Of a stretch of DNA of 7,016 bases, positions 1 through 5,029 are shown piece by piece. Positions within the stretch are counted from its first letter, which is position 1; each line of letters opens with the position of its first letter. Source of the stretch: Candidatus Electrothrix marina (GTDB lineage Bacteria > Desulfobacterota > Desulfobulbia > Desulfobulbales > Desulfobulbaceae); NCBI GenBank assembly GCA_004028495.1, contig MTKS01000080.1, positions 1 to 7,016 of the forward strand. The letters run 5' to 3'. Position numbers and translations under genes: made by a program. The notes under the pieces were generated by a model that was not told the origin of the DNA, ran no database searches, and saw only the letters and a program-made list of their open reading frames with translations.

Positions 1-888
1 TGAAGACCAATAGGTCTTGCCCTGTGCATAATCGACAAACCAATAGCCGGTGGGGTTGCGGCGGGCATTGGTAAAGATAAAGGGCTGTTCCTTGGAAAAG
101 CAGGGATGCAAATGCATACCCTTTGCATTGGCTGTCGGTTCCATCAGGGACATGGCCTCTTCCAAGGAGGGCATGCGCCAATCATCAAAACCGGCGAATC
201 CTGCTCTGTTCAGTTCCTCAATTCTTGCCTTCATGGTGCGGATCGAGCAGATATCAAGTCCGGCCCGTTGCCAAAACAGACCGGTACCTTGATCAAGGAC
301 GGTGAGTCCGTCCCCGCTGTCGGTCAAGGCGTTGGCAAAGTCGCCCTGCGGATGCAGCCGAACATCGTAGAAATTCCCGTCTTTGATAAGCATCTCGACC
401 TGTTCTTCTGACAGCTCACGCGGTTCCCAAGGCAGAAGGGCCTTCTCACTGCTGAATTCGATGTCCCCGGCAGACGGGAGCGGTTCTCCCATATCCTCCG
501 CTTCGGGCCGGGACGCAATCGTCAGCCGAAGATACGGGCTTTCCTCCCGGTCCGTGACCTCATCCAACAGCCATTCCTTGAGGATGTCATCAACAGGGAA
601 ATTATCACGGGTGGATGCCTTGGCTCCCTGCCGGTGAATGCAATCGAGCACGATTTCCTTGGGTGCCGTGATTTCCGCCAGAATATGCACATACCTGACC
701 CCGCGCTCCATGAGGCAGAGTTTCGGCTCATCCCCCCAGTTATCAATAAAGAAATAACAGGTTCGTTCCCTGGTGCTGATCAGCTCCTCCCGCAGGCCTT
801 TGGCGGAAAAAGTGCAGAAGGCGAGATCCGGGGTCATGTCCCAGTCAATAGTTACCACGGTTGTTGCACTCAGTTTTACTCTGCTCAA
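1..888 (-). CDS. Lcl/DUF1566 domain protein, 3' end outside window
   Basis: This minus-strand frame is open for 296 codons and leaves the window at position 1, so the C-terminus is missing. I chose the TTG at 888-886: it follows a strong GGGGGAGG site by 9 nt and overlaps the stop of the upstream gene as TTGA. The frame has no ATG before codon 18. Residues from about 182 to the edge match the Lcl C-terminal domain (DUF1566): GLFWQRAG, then FDDWRMPSLEEA near residues 235-246, then GYWFVDYAQGKTYWSS at the edge. These correspond to the family's usual W, DWRLP and late aromatic positions. Residues 1-180 are unfamiliar, acidic and without membrane segments. No signal peptide is visible, which is unusual because many Lcl-domain proteins are exported, so this one is probably cytoplasmic. 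The domain is known from lectin-like and uncharacterised bacterial proteins; no biochemical role can be given. Reading frame and domain are well supported, function is not. Confidence 0.82.
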   Translation of the reverse strand, partial: MSRVKLSATTVVTIDWDMTPDLAFCTFSAKGLREELISTRERTCYFFIDNWGDEPKLCLMERGVRYVHILAEITAPKEIVLDCIHRQGAKASTRDNFPVDDILKEWLLDEVTDREESPYLRLTIASRPEAEDMGEPLPSAGDIEFSSEKALLPWEPRELSEEQVEMLIKDGNFYDVRLHPQGDFANALTDSGDGLTVLDQGTGLFWQRAGLDICSIRTMKARIEELNRAGFAGFDDWRMPSLEEAMSLMEPTANAKGMHLHPCFSKEQPFIFTNARRNPTGYWFVDYAQGKTYWSS

Positions 889-1283
889 AATGGCTTTCCT
901 CCCCCTTTCGGGTGCGGGGTTATGGTGGTTGGGGCAATGGAACCGGCAATAGCCACCGGTGCTGTTGCTGTCCGGTCACGGGCCCTGATTGCCAGTTCAA
1001 CGGCAGATCGGTTGAGTTGCCGGAAATCATCGGCTAACCCTGCCGAGATAAACATGTGTCTGCCCATAGAAAAGGAATTGACCGTGATGACATCCACCCC
1101 TGCGCGGATATAATCCTCATGAATATCCTGCACTACGTCGGGATGTGAATAAACAGCCTCCACAGACCAGGCTGCGCTGTTCATCGGCACCCCCCTATGC
1201 TCCAGTTCCGTTCCGGTGGCACCATCAAGCAATACCGTGTGCCCCTTCTGTAATTTTTCTTCAAGAAATCCGATAGGACTCAT
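885..1283 (-). CDS. Truncated homocysteine S-methyltransferase (N-terminal fragment)
   Basis: The 132-residue product matches the start of homocysteine S-methyltransferases, which move a methyl group to homocysteine to make methionine. Visible signatures are LLDGATGTELEHRG at residues 18-31, the VNSF strand near 67-70, and PVAIAGSIAP near 109-118. The family is normally about 300 residues long. Here it ends directly after the SIAP strand with a short GGGKPF tail, so the C-terminal two thirds of the TIM barrel are absent, including the cysteines that bind the catalytic zinc. No continuation is visible in another frame, because the DNA beyond encodes the Lcl-domain protein. A catalytically dead remnant is most likely. 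The frame is otherwise intact: ATG at 1283 has GGAGGAG a few bases upstream, and its TGA overlaps the TTG of the next gene, so it may still be translated and drive that gene by coupling. It could be annotated as a pseudogene. Confidence 0.8.
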   Translation of the reverse strand: MSPIGFLEEKLQKGHTVLLDGATGTELEHRGVPMNSAAWSVEAVYSHPDVVQDIHEDYIRAGVDVITVNSFSMGRHMFISAGLADDFRQLNRSAVELAIRARDRTATAPVAIAGSIAPTTITPHPKGGGKPF

Positions 1284-1523
1284 TGCTCCTCCATCGAAGA
1301 CGGGACAGATTTCATGCTGATATGCAACAAGGTATATCTGCTCCGTTGTTTGAGATAATCAGGACAAACAGCGCGGCAGTTCAGCCGATTTTTGCTGCTT
1401 GCCCCATTTTTCAGGACGCTCAGGGTATTGGAATATATTGTCTTATGAATTAACCAACATTGCAAGCTTTGAAAAATATTATTTGTGCTGAGAAGGAGCA
1501 TGTTCTTTCGGTAAAATTACGCC

Positions 1524-1580
1524 CGATGAATGATTCATTTGATACTCGATGAATGATCCTTTTGATACCCGATGAATTTA
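1524..1580. repeat. 23-bp tandem repeat, about 2.4 copies
   Basis: Two full head-to-tail units begin at 1524 and 1547 and agree at 20 of 23 positions. A third begins at 1570 and breaks down after about 9-10 bases. Each unit begins CGATGAATGAT and ends TTTGATAC plus one base. The first unit contains the dyad TGAATGATTCA (TGAAT and ATTCA around a central G). The regular 23-bp spacing, close to two helical turns, would suit operator or iteron-like binding sites on one face of the DNA. No protein can be named, and a simple duplication is equally possible. Confidence 0.65.
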
Positions 1581-1612
1581 TGCCGGATCGGGGTGATGAA
1601 GAGTTTGAGAAA

Positions 1613-1684
1613 GGGCGTTATCGGGATTCGCACCCGCGACCCCGGCCTGTAACCCGCATGGCTACGGCTTCTGATTTTGCCCTG
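1613..1684 (-). other. tRNA-like relic
   Basis: Read on the minus strand, this stretch ends like a tRNA 3' half. GGGTCGCGGGTGCGAATCCC resembles a variable region plus T arm, with GGTGCGAATCC one base from the usual GGTTCGAATCC. A GGGC start and GCCC end can pair as a short acceptor-like stem. No normal D arm, seven-base anticodon loop or CCA end can be found, and T-arm pairing fails at the outermost position. It is therefore not called as a working tRNA. Possible explanations are a decayed tRNA, a piece of tRNA gene left by an integration event, or chance resemblance. It lies at the left edge of the AT-rich island. Confidence 0.35.
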
Positions 1685-1863
1685 TGATGCCGGGATGGGT
1701 AATTTCCTCTTGGAAAACTCCTAAATTTTGTTTACTTCTTATCTCTAGCGGATGTTATGGTTATATGCTGTGTAACAATATGTATTGACTTGATGTGGGA
1801 AGTGAGACATCTTCTCGAACTAACGTTGTATTAGAAAATGGATTTATAACTAAGATCATATAG

Positions 1864-2250
1864 ATGAATATGAAATGGATTAAATTTGTTTGGAAAAAAT
1901 ATTTAACCATAAGTTTTCCATTAAGATTATTTATTGGTGGTGTTGTGGCTGTTCTGGGAGGTTCTCCTGTAGTGGTTTTTTTGAATGAGTATGCGTCTTA
2001 TGCTTACTCATTTCATTATGGAATAAGACCATCATTTGATGGTATTCCGTACTTAAATTTAGCAGTAACGTCGATAACATTTTTAACTTATTTAACAAGT
2101 GTGTCAGTACTTATTATTTTTGCCTTTTTCAGTAGATTAGTATTTTTATTTTACAGCAAATTTATAAATAGTTTTTTCTTGTATATGGATTATTTTTTTA
2201 AAAACTTGCTATCATTGTTTAAAAATTTTTTCCTTTGCAAAGAAAAATAA
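1864..2250 (+). CDS. Hypothetical membrane protein in AT-rich island
   Basis: The product is 128 residues long and I do not recognise it. A hydrophobic segment at about residues 20-40 (rich in G and V) and a longer one at about 64-98 probably span the membrane. Residues 100-125 are rich in F, L and K and look amphipathic, ending in a basic tail. The short loop at 41-63 is rich in tyrosine and serine. The gene is very AT-rich compared with the genes around it, which suggests acquisition by transfer. No good Shine-Dalgarno sequence precedes the ATG at 1864 or the second ATG at 1870, so the exact start is open. Its 3' end overlaps the next gene by 16 nt, so the two are probably co-expressed and may act as a pair. 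Confidence 0.6.
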   Translation: MNMKWIKFVWKKYLTISFPLRLFIGGVVAVLGGSPVVVFLNEYASYAYSFHYGIRPSFDGIPYLNLAVTSITFLTYLTSVSVLIIFAFFSRLVFLFYSKFINSFFLYMDYFFKNLLSLFKNFFLCKEK

Positions 2251-2810
2251 CCTCTCGAAATAAATCTTTTCTTGCTTTTCCAATAACACATCCTTTAGAA
2301 GAAATTCCTGAAGATCTTAGGGTGTTTATGGAAAAAGAGCCAATGCTTGTTTCCGATATTTTTAATAAATTTAATGCATTAATATTTTTATTTTACGTAT
2401 TTTTATTTGTTACTTCAGATAATCCAAAGAATGTTATGATTTATATGGCGATATATTTCGCAGGATTGGTTCTCAATTATTTGGCTTACAAGCCTGATGT
2501 TTTAACCCTGATATCATTATGTTGCTCGCTTTTGTTCTTTATAATATCACCGCTCGTTCTGTTTCATACACCAACCTACGCTAAGTTACTCAGAGTTTTA
2601 GCGTACGGTGGTGGAATACACGTTCAGGTTATAGATAAATATAATCATATTCCTAAGGAATATTATTTAGTATTAAGAACTTCGACTTCAATAATTTTGT
2701 ACAATAAAGAACGTCGAGATATATCAGAATTGTCTTTAGGTGATGTTAAAAACATAAGGTACAAAACTGGTACATTGTTATCTGCTTCGTACGTTCTACC
2801 AGAAATATAA
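2235..2810 (+). CDS. Hypothetical membrane protein with C-terminal soluble domain
   Basis: I do not recognise this 191-residue protein. Three probable membrane segments lie at about residues 46-60, 67-84 and 88-110. They are followed by a soluble part at about 117-191 with alternating hydrophobic residues that reads like a small beta-rich domain: AYGGGIHVQVID, then YYLVLRTSTSIILYN, then LGDVKNIRY. The TTG at 2235 gives a 16-nt overlap with the upstream gene but has no clear ribosome site. The ATG at 2328 (MEKEPML) is an alternative that would remove the first 31 residues; those residues look coding-like, so I keep the longer form. The composition is as AT-rich as its partner's. A strong terminator begins 13 nt after the stop. 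Function unknown; a transferred cargo gene pair, possibly for host defence or phage exclusion, is only speculation. Confidence 0.62.
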   Translation: MQRKITSRNKSFLAFPITHPLEEIPEDLRVFMEKEPMLVSDIFNKFNALIFLFYVFLFVTSDNPKNVMIYMAIYFAGLVLNYLAYKPDVLTLISLCCSLLFFIISPLVLFHTPTYAKLLRVLAYGGGIHVQVIDKYNHIPKEYYLVLRTSTSIILYNKERRDISELSLGDVKNIRYKTGTLLSASYVLPEI

Positions 2811-2820
2811 ATAACGAAAT

Positions 2821-2862
2821 AAAAAAGGGCCGCCAGCTTATGCTGGCGACCCTTTTCTTTTT
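2821..2862 (+). terminator. Hairpin terminator, possibly bidirectional
   Basis: The stem GGGCCGCCAGC (2827-2837), TTAT loop and GCTGGCGACCC (2842-2852) pairs at all but one position (C2830 opposite A2849). It is followed by TTTTCTTTTT on the plus strand, so it ends the AT-rich gene pair. Six A residues just before the stem give a T tract on the minus strand too, so it could also stop transcripts arriving from the gene that ends at 3113. Confidence 0.9.
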
Positions 2863-2871
2863 ACCCTTCCT

Positions 2872-3033
2872 CCAAAATCCGATGGTCGCCCCGCTGAGTG
2901 TTGTTGGTGTTTAAAGATACCAGCAGTTCACTGAAACGGCTCACTTTATGGCTTATGCCTTCAGTGGCCCAACCTCCTATGGTTGCGTCGTTTTCAGTTT
3001 AACAACACTCACGAGGGGCACCACCCAAAATCC
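2872..3033. mobile_element. MITE-like element (2881-3024) with 9-bp target duplication
   Basis: Two perfect copies of CCAAAATCC, at 2872-2880 and 3025-3033, flank a 144-bp element without coding capacity. The element starts and ends exactly at these copies with imperfect inverted repeats of about 25 bp. The left end reads GATGGTCGCCCC then TGAGTGTTGTT (to 2905). The right end, read inward on the other strand, reads GTGGTGCCCC then TGAGTGTTGTT (from 3024 to 3001). Inside, ACTGAAACG (2930-2938) pairs with CGTTTTCAGT (2989-2998). Small hairpins can form at 2906-2921 (GGTGT with ATACC), 2942-2966 (CACT with AGTG and GGC with GCC) and 2970-2985 (CAACC with GGTTG). A flush direct repeat plus terminal inverted repeats is the mark of transposition. 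Duplications of 9 bp are known from several IS families, such as IS1 and IS4-type, but I cannot assign the parent transposase. Apart from this element and the terminator, nothing else is seen between 2811 and 3112. Confidence 0.75.
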
Positions 3034-3112
3034 AACAATCATTACCCGGTCAAAAAGCTGCTGCGCTCCGCTGTACCCGAGATGAAGAATACGCCGGTCG
3101 CCCACCCATGCC

Positions 3113-3817
3113 TTATTGCTCCTGCGCCTTCAGCAACGCACTGACCCTTTCCGCCCGTTCCCTGGTCTTTGTTACGACATCCGGCACTGAGTCCTTGCTG
3201 AGGATATCAACGATCCAGCCCAGCCCAAAGGGAACCTTGCCCGGATCAGTGGAGACATGGTACAGCACCAGCGAACGCGCGGCATCCAGCTCTTCAATAC
3301 GCCAGAAGCCCGTGGTATCCCGGATGGTCTCTTCCAGTTTGAGTTCCGGCCACGGTTGGAGCTGCCATTGAATCAGCGAAGTCTGCTCATCAGGCTCTGA
3401 CGCCTCCAGCTTGATTCGGTATTTTTTGATTTTGCCCAGGGGCAGGGAAAGGGTCTGGTTGAGCAGGGCTGTGTTTTCATCCTGCGCAAGGATCTCAATG
3501 CGGCTGACATTGGGCATGAAATCCGGGTAGCTTGGATAATCCATGACAATATCCCGGATGACCTCGCGCCCGGCCTCCATGATGGCCACGGCCTCAAAGG
3601 TCTTGCCCGGCTGACCATTGGTGGGCCTCTCCCGGACAAGGATCTCATGCGCCTGCACGGTTTGCTGTTCTTCCGCATTCAGGTCAATCGCAGATGTTGT
3701 TTTTCCTGAATTCTGCACAGGAGAATCAGCCCATGCTGCTGCTTGCAAGAGGAACACGAAGTATCCGATCACCAGCAAGACAGGTAAGCGTTTTTTTCTG
3801 CTGAGTTGCCCTGTCAT
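3113..3817 (-). CDS. Exported SRPBCC/START-like (polyketide cyclase-type) protein
   Basis: The 234-residue product starts with a clear signal peptide: a basic SRKKR, a hydrophobic core at about 11-25, and an AWA-D cleavage site after residue 30. It is therefore probably periplasmic. Residues from about 72 to 230 resemble the SRPBCC fold of the START/polyketide-cyclase/COQ10 group, which binds lipids or other hydrophobic ligands. The typical start of that fold is seen as VIRDIVMDYPSYPDFMPNVS, followed by the strands ALLNQTLSLPLGKIKKYRIK, a central SLIQWQLQPWP, and the long C-terminal helix ending in VSALLKAQEQ. The ATG at 3817 follows GGAGGG directly, and its ATGA overlaps the stop of the CDP-alcohol phosphotransferase, so the two are one operon with coupled translation. 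An inferred role is carrying or sensing a lipid at the envelope made by that enzyme. Ligand unknown. Confidence 0.85.
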   Translation of the reverse strand: MTGQLSRKKRLPVLLVIGYFVFLLQAAAWADSPVQNSGKTTSAIDLNAEEQQTVQAHEILVRERPTNGQPGKTFEAVAIMEAGREVIRDIVMDYPSYPDFMPNVSRIEILAQDENTALLNQTLSLPLGKIKKYRIKLEASEPDEQTSLIQWQLQPWPELKLEETIRDTTGFWRIEELDAARSLVLYHVSTDPGKVPFGLGWIVDILSKDSVPDVVTKTRERAERVSALLKAQEQ

Positions 3818-4503
3818 CCCTCCTTCTCCTTACGTATTTTTTCCTGTTGCAGCCCCTTGACCTGCATATCATATTGCCAGAGCCTCCCATGAACCTGGAG
3901 GGTATTGATCAGCAGGCCGATAAAACAGAGGATCACGGTGAGAGGCAAAAGAATGTTGAAAGAGTCCGTGCCAAAAGAGATGATAAAGGTGTTGATCAGG
4001 ATAAAGACAACCCGCATCTCTGTGGGGCCGATGCCGTAATGGTAGATTTGAAATTCATTGGTGGCACCAAAGGCCAGGAAGGAGTTAACCATGAAGCCGC
4101 CCAGAATGACCAGCAGGGCGAAGTACCAGATTTCCAGGCCCGCAGGTGAGATCATATAGCCGACAAAGACCAGAGAGCAGAGAAAGATGTAGTCCAGAAA
4201 ATGGTCCATGTAAAAGCCCCATTTAATCAGGCCGGTGTCCCGCTGACGGCCTAACTCGCCGTCGAACAGGTCCGTGAGGTATTGGAGCAGGATCATCAGG
4301 GAGACCAGCCAGAGCAGGCTGAGATGTTCTTTTGCCTCAAAACCGATCAGGATGTTGATGAAGCTCCAGAGCAGGGTGGTGAGGGTGAGGTGGTAGGTTT
4401 CAATTTCGGGCGAAATCTTCGGGACCGCCCAGTTCTTTAATCGTGTTTCCGGGCCGGTTAAAAAAGACCGACCGATTTTTTTGTCGCCTCCGAATTGTTC
4501 CAT
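3814..4503 (-). CDS. CDP-alcohol phosphatidyltransferase family protein
   Basis: This integral membrane enzyme of 229 residues should move a phosphatidyl-type group from a CDP-activated donor to an alcohol. The family signature is at residues 78-104: D78, D81-G82, G85-R86, G96, D100 and D104 in TDLFDGELGRQ...KWGFYMDHFLD. Two details differ from the textbook pattern DGxxAR-x8-G-x3-D-x3-D: glycine replaces alanine, and nine rather than eight residues precede the glycine. The metal-binding aspartates are all present. About six hydrophobic segments follow one another. I prefer the ATG at 4503, because AGGAGG lies 8 nt upstream. A longer form from GTG at 4635 (273 residues, adding a charged 44-residue N-terminus) is possible but its ribosome site is badly spaced. 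The stop overlaps the start of the exported SRPBCC gene as ATGA. The alcohol substrate cannot be told from sequence. Confidence 0.88.
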   Translation of the reverse strand: MEQFGGDKKIGRSFLTGPETRLKNWAVPKISPEIETYHLTLTTLLWSFINILIGFEAKEHLSLLWLVSLMILLQYLTDLFDGELGRQRDTGLIKWGFYMDHFLDYIFLCSLVFVGYMISPAGLEIWYFALLVILGGFMVNSFLAFGATNEFQIYHYGIGPTEMRVVFILINTFIISFGTDSFNILLPLTVILCFIGLLINTLQVHGRLWQYDMQVKGLQQEKIRKEKEG

Positions 4504-4735
4504 CGCGCAGTCCTCCTGTTCTTCTTCTATTTTTTTGTGAAACCTTGTGGTAATGTTCTTGCCGTTGGGAAAGGAATAGTTTTTCTTGGGCAGGTGTTTC
4601 TCTATATCGCTGAGTTGCCGTTCAAGGGCCAGCACTGATAAGAGGATCTCCCGAAAAGAGAGAACTCTTTTGAAGCCGGCCGGTCAAATTTGTCCATACA
4701 GTTGCCTGGTTCTTTTTTTTGTGATTGCGTCGGAT

Positions 4736-4764
4736 CAGATATTTTTTTAGGATGCTTTTTGCAA
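4736..4764 (-). promoter_or_regulatory. Candidate sigma70-type promoter for the CDP-alcohol operon
   Basis: On the minus strand TTGCAA (4764-4759) is followed after exactly 17 nt by TATCTG (4741-4736). The spacer is rich in A. It lies downstream of the tRNA terminator and upstream of both possible starts of the operon, where a promoter is needed. The -10 is only a partial match, so this is a suggestion. It would leave a leader of roughly 95 nt to the 4635 start or 225 nt to the 4503 start. Confidence 0.3.
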
Positions 4765-4819
4765 TTTATCCCCCGTGGTTCAAAAAGTGGGGGCAGTGTG
4801 GGAGCTGGAAGCTGGAGAC

Positions 4820-4852
4820 AAAAAAACGGTTGAGCCTGAAAAGGCGCAACCG
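4820..4852 (-). terminator. Terminator of the tRNA-Thr transcript
   Basis: On the minus strand CGGTTGCGCCT, a TTTC loop and AGGCTCAACCG form an 11-bp stem with one mismatch (A4833 opposite G4846), followed by seven T residues. It begins 11 nt after the encoded CCA of the tRNA, so the tRNA is probably transcribed alone. Confidence 0.92.
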
Positions 4853-4863
4853 CTTGATATTAC

Positions 4864-4940
4864 TGGAGCCGATATCCGGACTTGAACCGGAGACCTACTG
4901 ATTACGAATCAGCCGCTCTACCAAGCTGAGCTATATCGGC
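4864..4940 (-). tRNA. tRNA-Thr (anticodon CGT)
   Basis: The minus strand folds as a full 77-nt cloverleaf. The acceptor GCCGATA (4940-4934) pairs with TATCGGC. The D arm is GCTCAGCTTGGTAGAGC. The anticodon arm CTGA-TTCGTAA-TCAG has CGT at 4906-4904, reading ACG codons as threonine. The T arm is CCGG-TTCAAGT-CCGG, extended by T-A. The discriminator base is T and CCA is encoded at 4866-4864. The gene sits alone, with its own terminator just downstream. Confidence 0.97.
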
Positions 4941-4987
4941 ATTTTTTCTGTGCGCAAAAGCGAGTCAATCACCCCGCTCTTTAATTG

Positions 4988-5015
4988 AGCTTTATCCATG
5001 TAGCATGGTTAGGCT
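4988..5015. promoter_or_regulatory. Imperfect dyad upstream of the cytochrome gene
   Basis: CCATG (4996-5000), TAG, CATGG (5004-5008) form a perfect core. The flanks AGC...GCT (4988-4990 and 5013-5015) extend the symmetry with mismatches. It ends 14 nt before the cytochrome start, where an operator or a leader hairpin covering the ribosome site could act. No regulator can be named, and no consensus promoter is clear here. Confidence 0.35.
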
Positions 5016-5029
5016 ACACTGTCAAGATT

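Larger units (their letters stand above)
1284..1863. other. Intergenic region with no convincing gene
   Basis: About 580 nt lie between the methyltransferase remnant (minus) and the first AT-rich membrane gene (plus), which are transcribed divergently. It contains a 23-bp tandem repeat (1524-1580) and a tRNA-like antisense relic (about 1613-1684). From about 1720 the base composition turns sharply AT-rich. A weak plus-strand promoter candidate is TTGACT at 1785-1790 with a 17-nt spacer to CATCTT at 1808-1813; only three of six bases of the -10 fit. An alternative -10 is TATAAC at 1845-1850, without a good -35. A 73-codon minus frame at 1280-1501 overlaps the remnant as ATGA, but it has a weak ribosome site and no recognisable content, so I do not call it. 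Confidence 0.5.

Noticed and set aside
634..1113. 159-codon plus-strand frame
   Set aside because: It lies opposite the better supported Lcl-domain and methyltransferase frames, straddles their junction and resembles no protein family.
1280..1501. 73-codon minus-strand frame overlapping the methyltransferase remnant as ATGA
   Set aside because: The ribosome site is weak, there is no recognisable domain, and the residue make-up looks like translated intergenic DNA; the last residues simply read through the next gene's ribosome site.
1524..1580. CRISPR array
   Set aside because: The units are directly adjacent with no spacers and there are only about 2.4 of them.
3046..3085. Possible second terminator for the minus-strand operon (GC-rich stretch followed by five T on the minus strand)
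   Set aside because: Only a very short stem can be drawn, so the hairpin is not convincing.
4602..4697. 31-codon minus-strand frame upstream of the CDP-alcohol enzyme
   Set aside because: It has an ATG with only a weak AGG upstream and no recognisable content; possible leader peptide, but not supported beyond that.
4769..4792. CCCCC and GGGGG inverted pair near the tRNA terminator
   Set aside because: A five-pair stem around a 14-base loop without a T tract is too weak to call.
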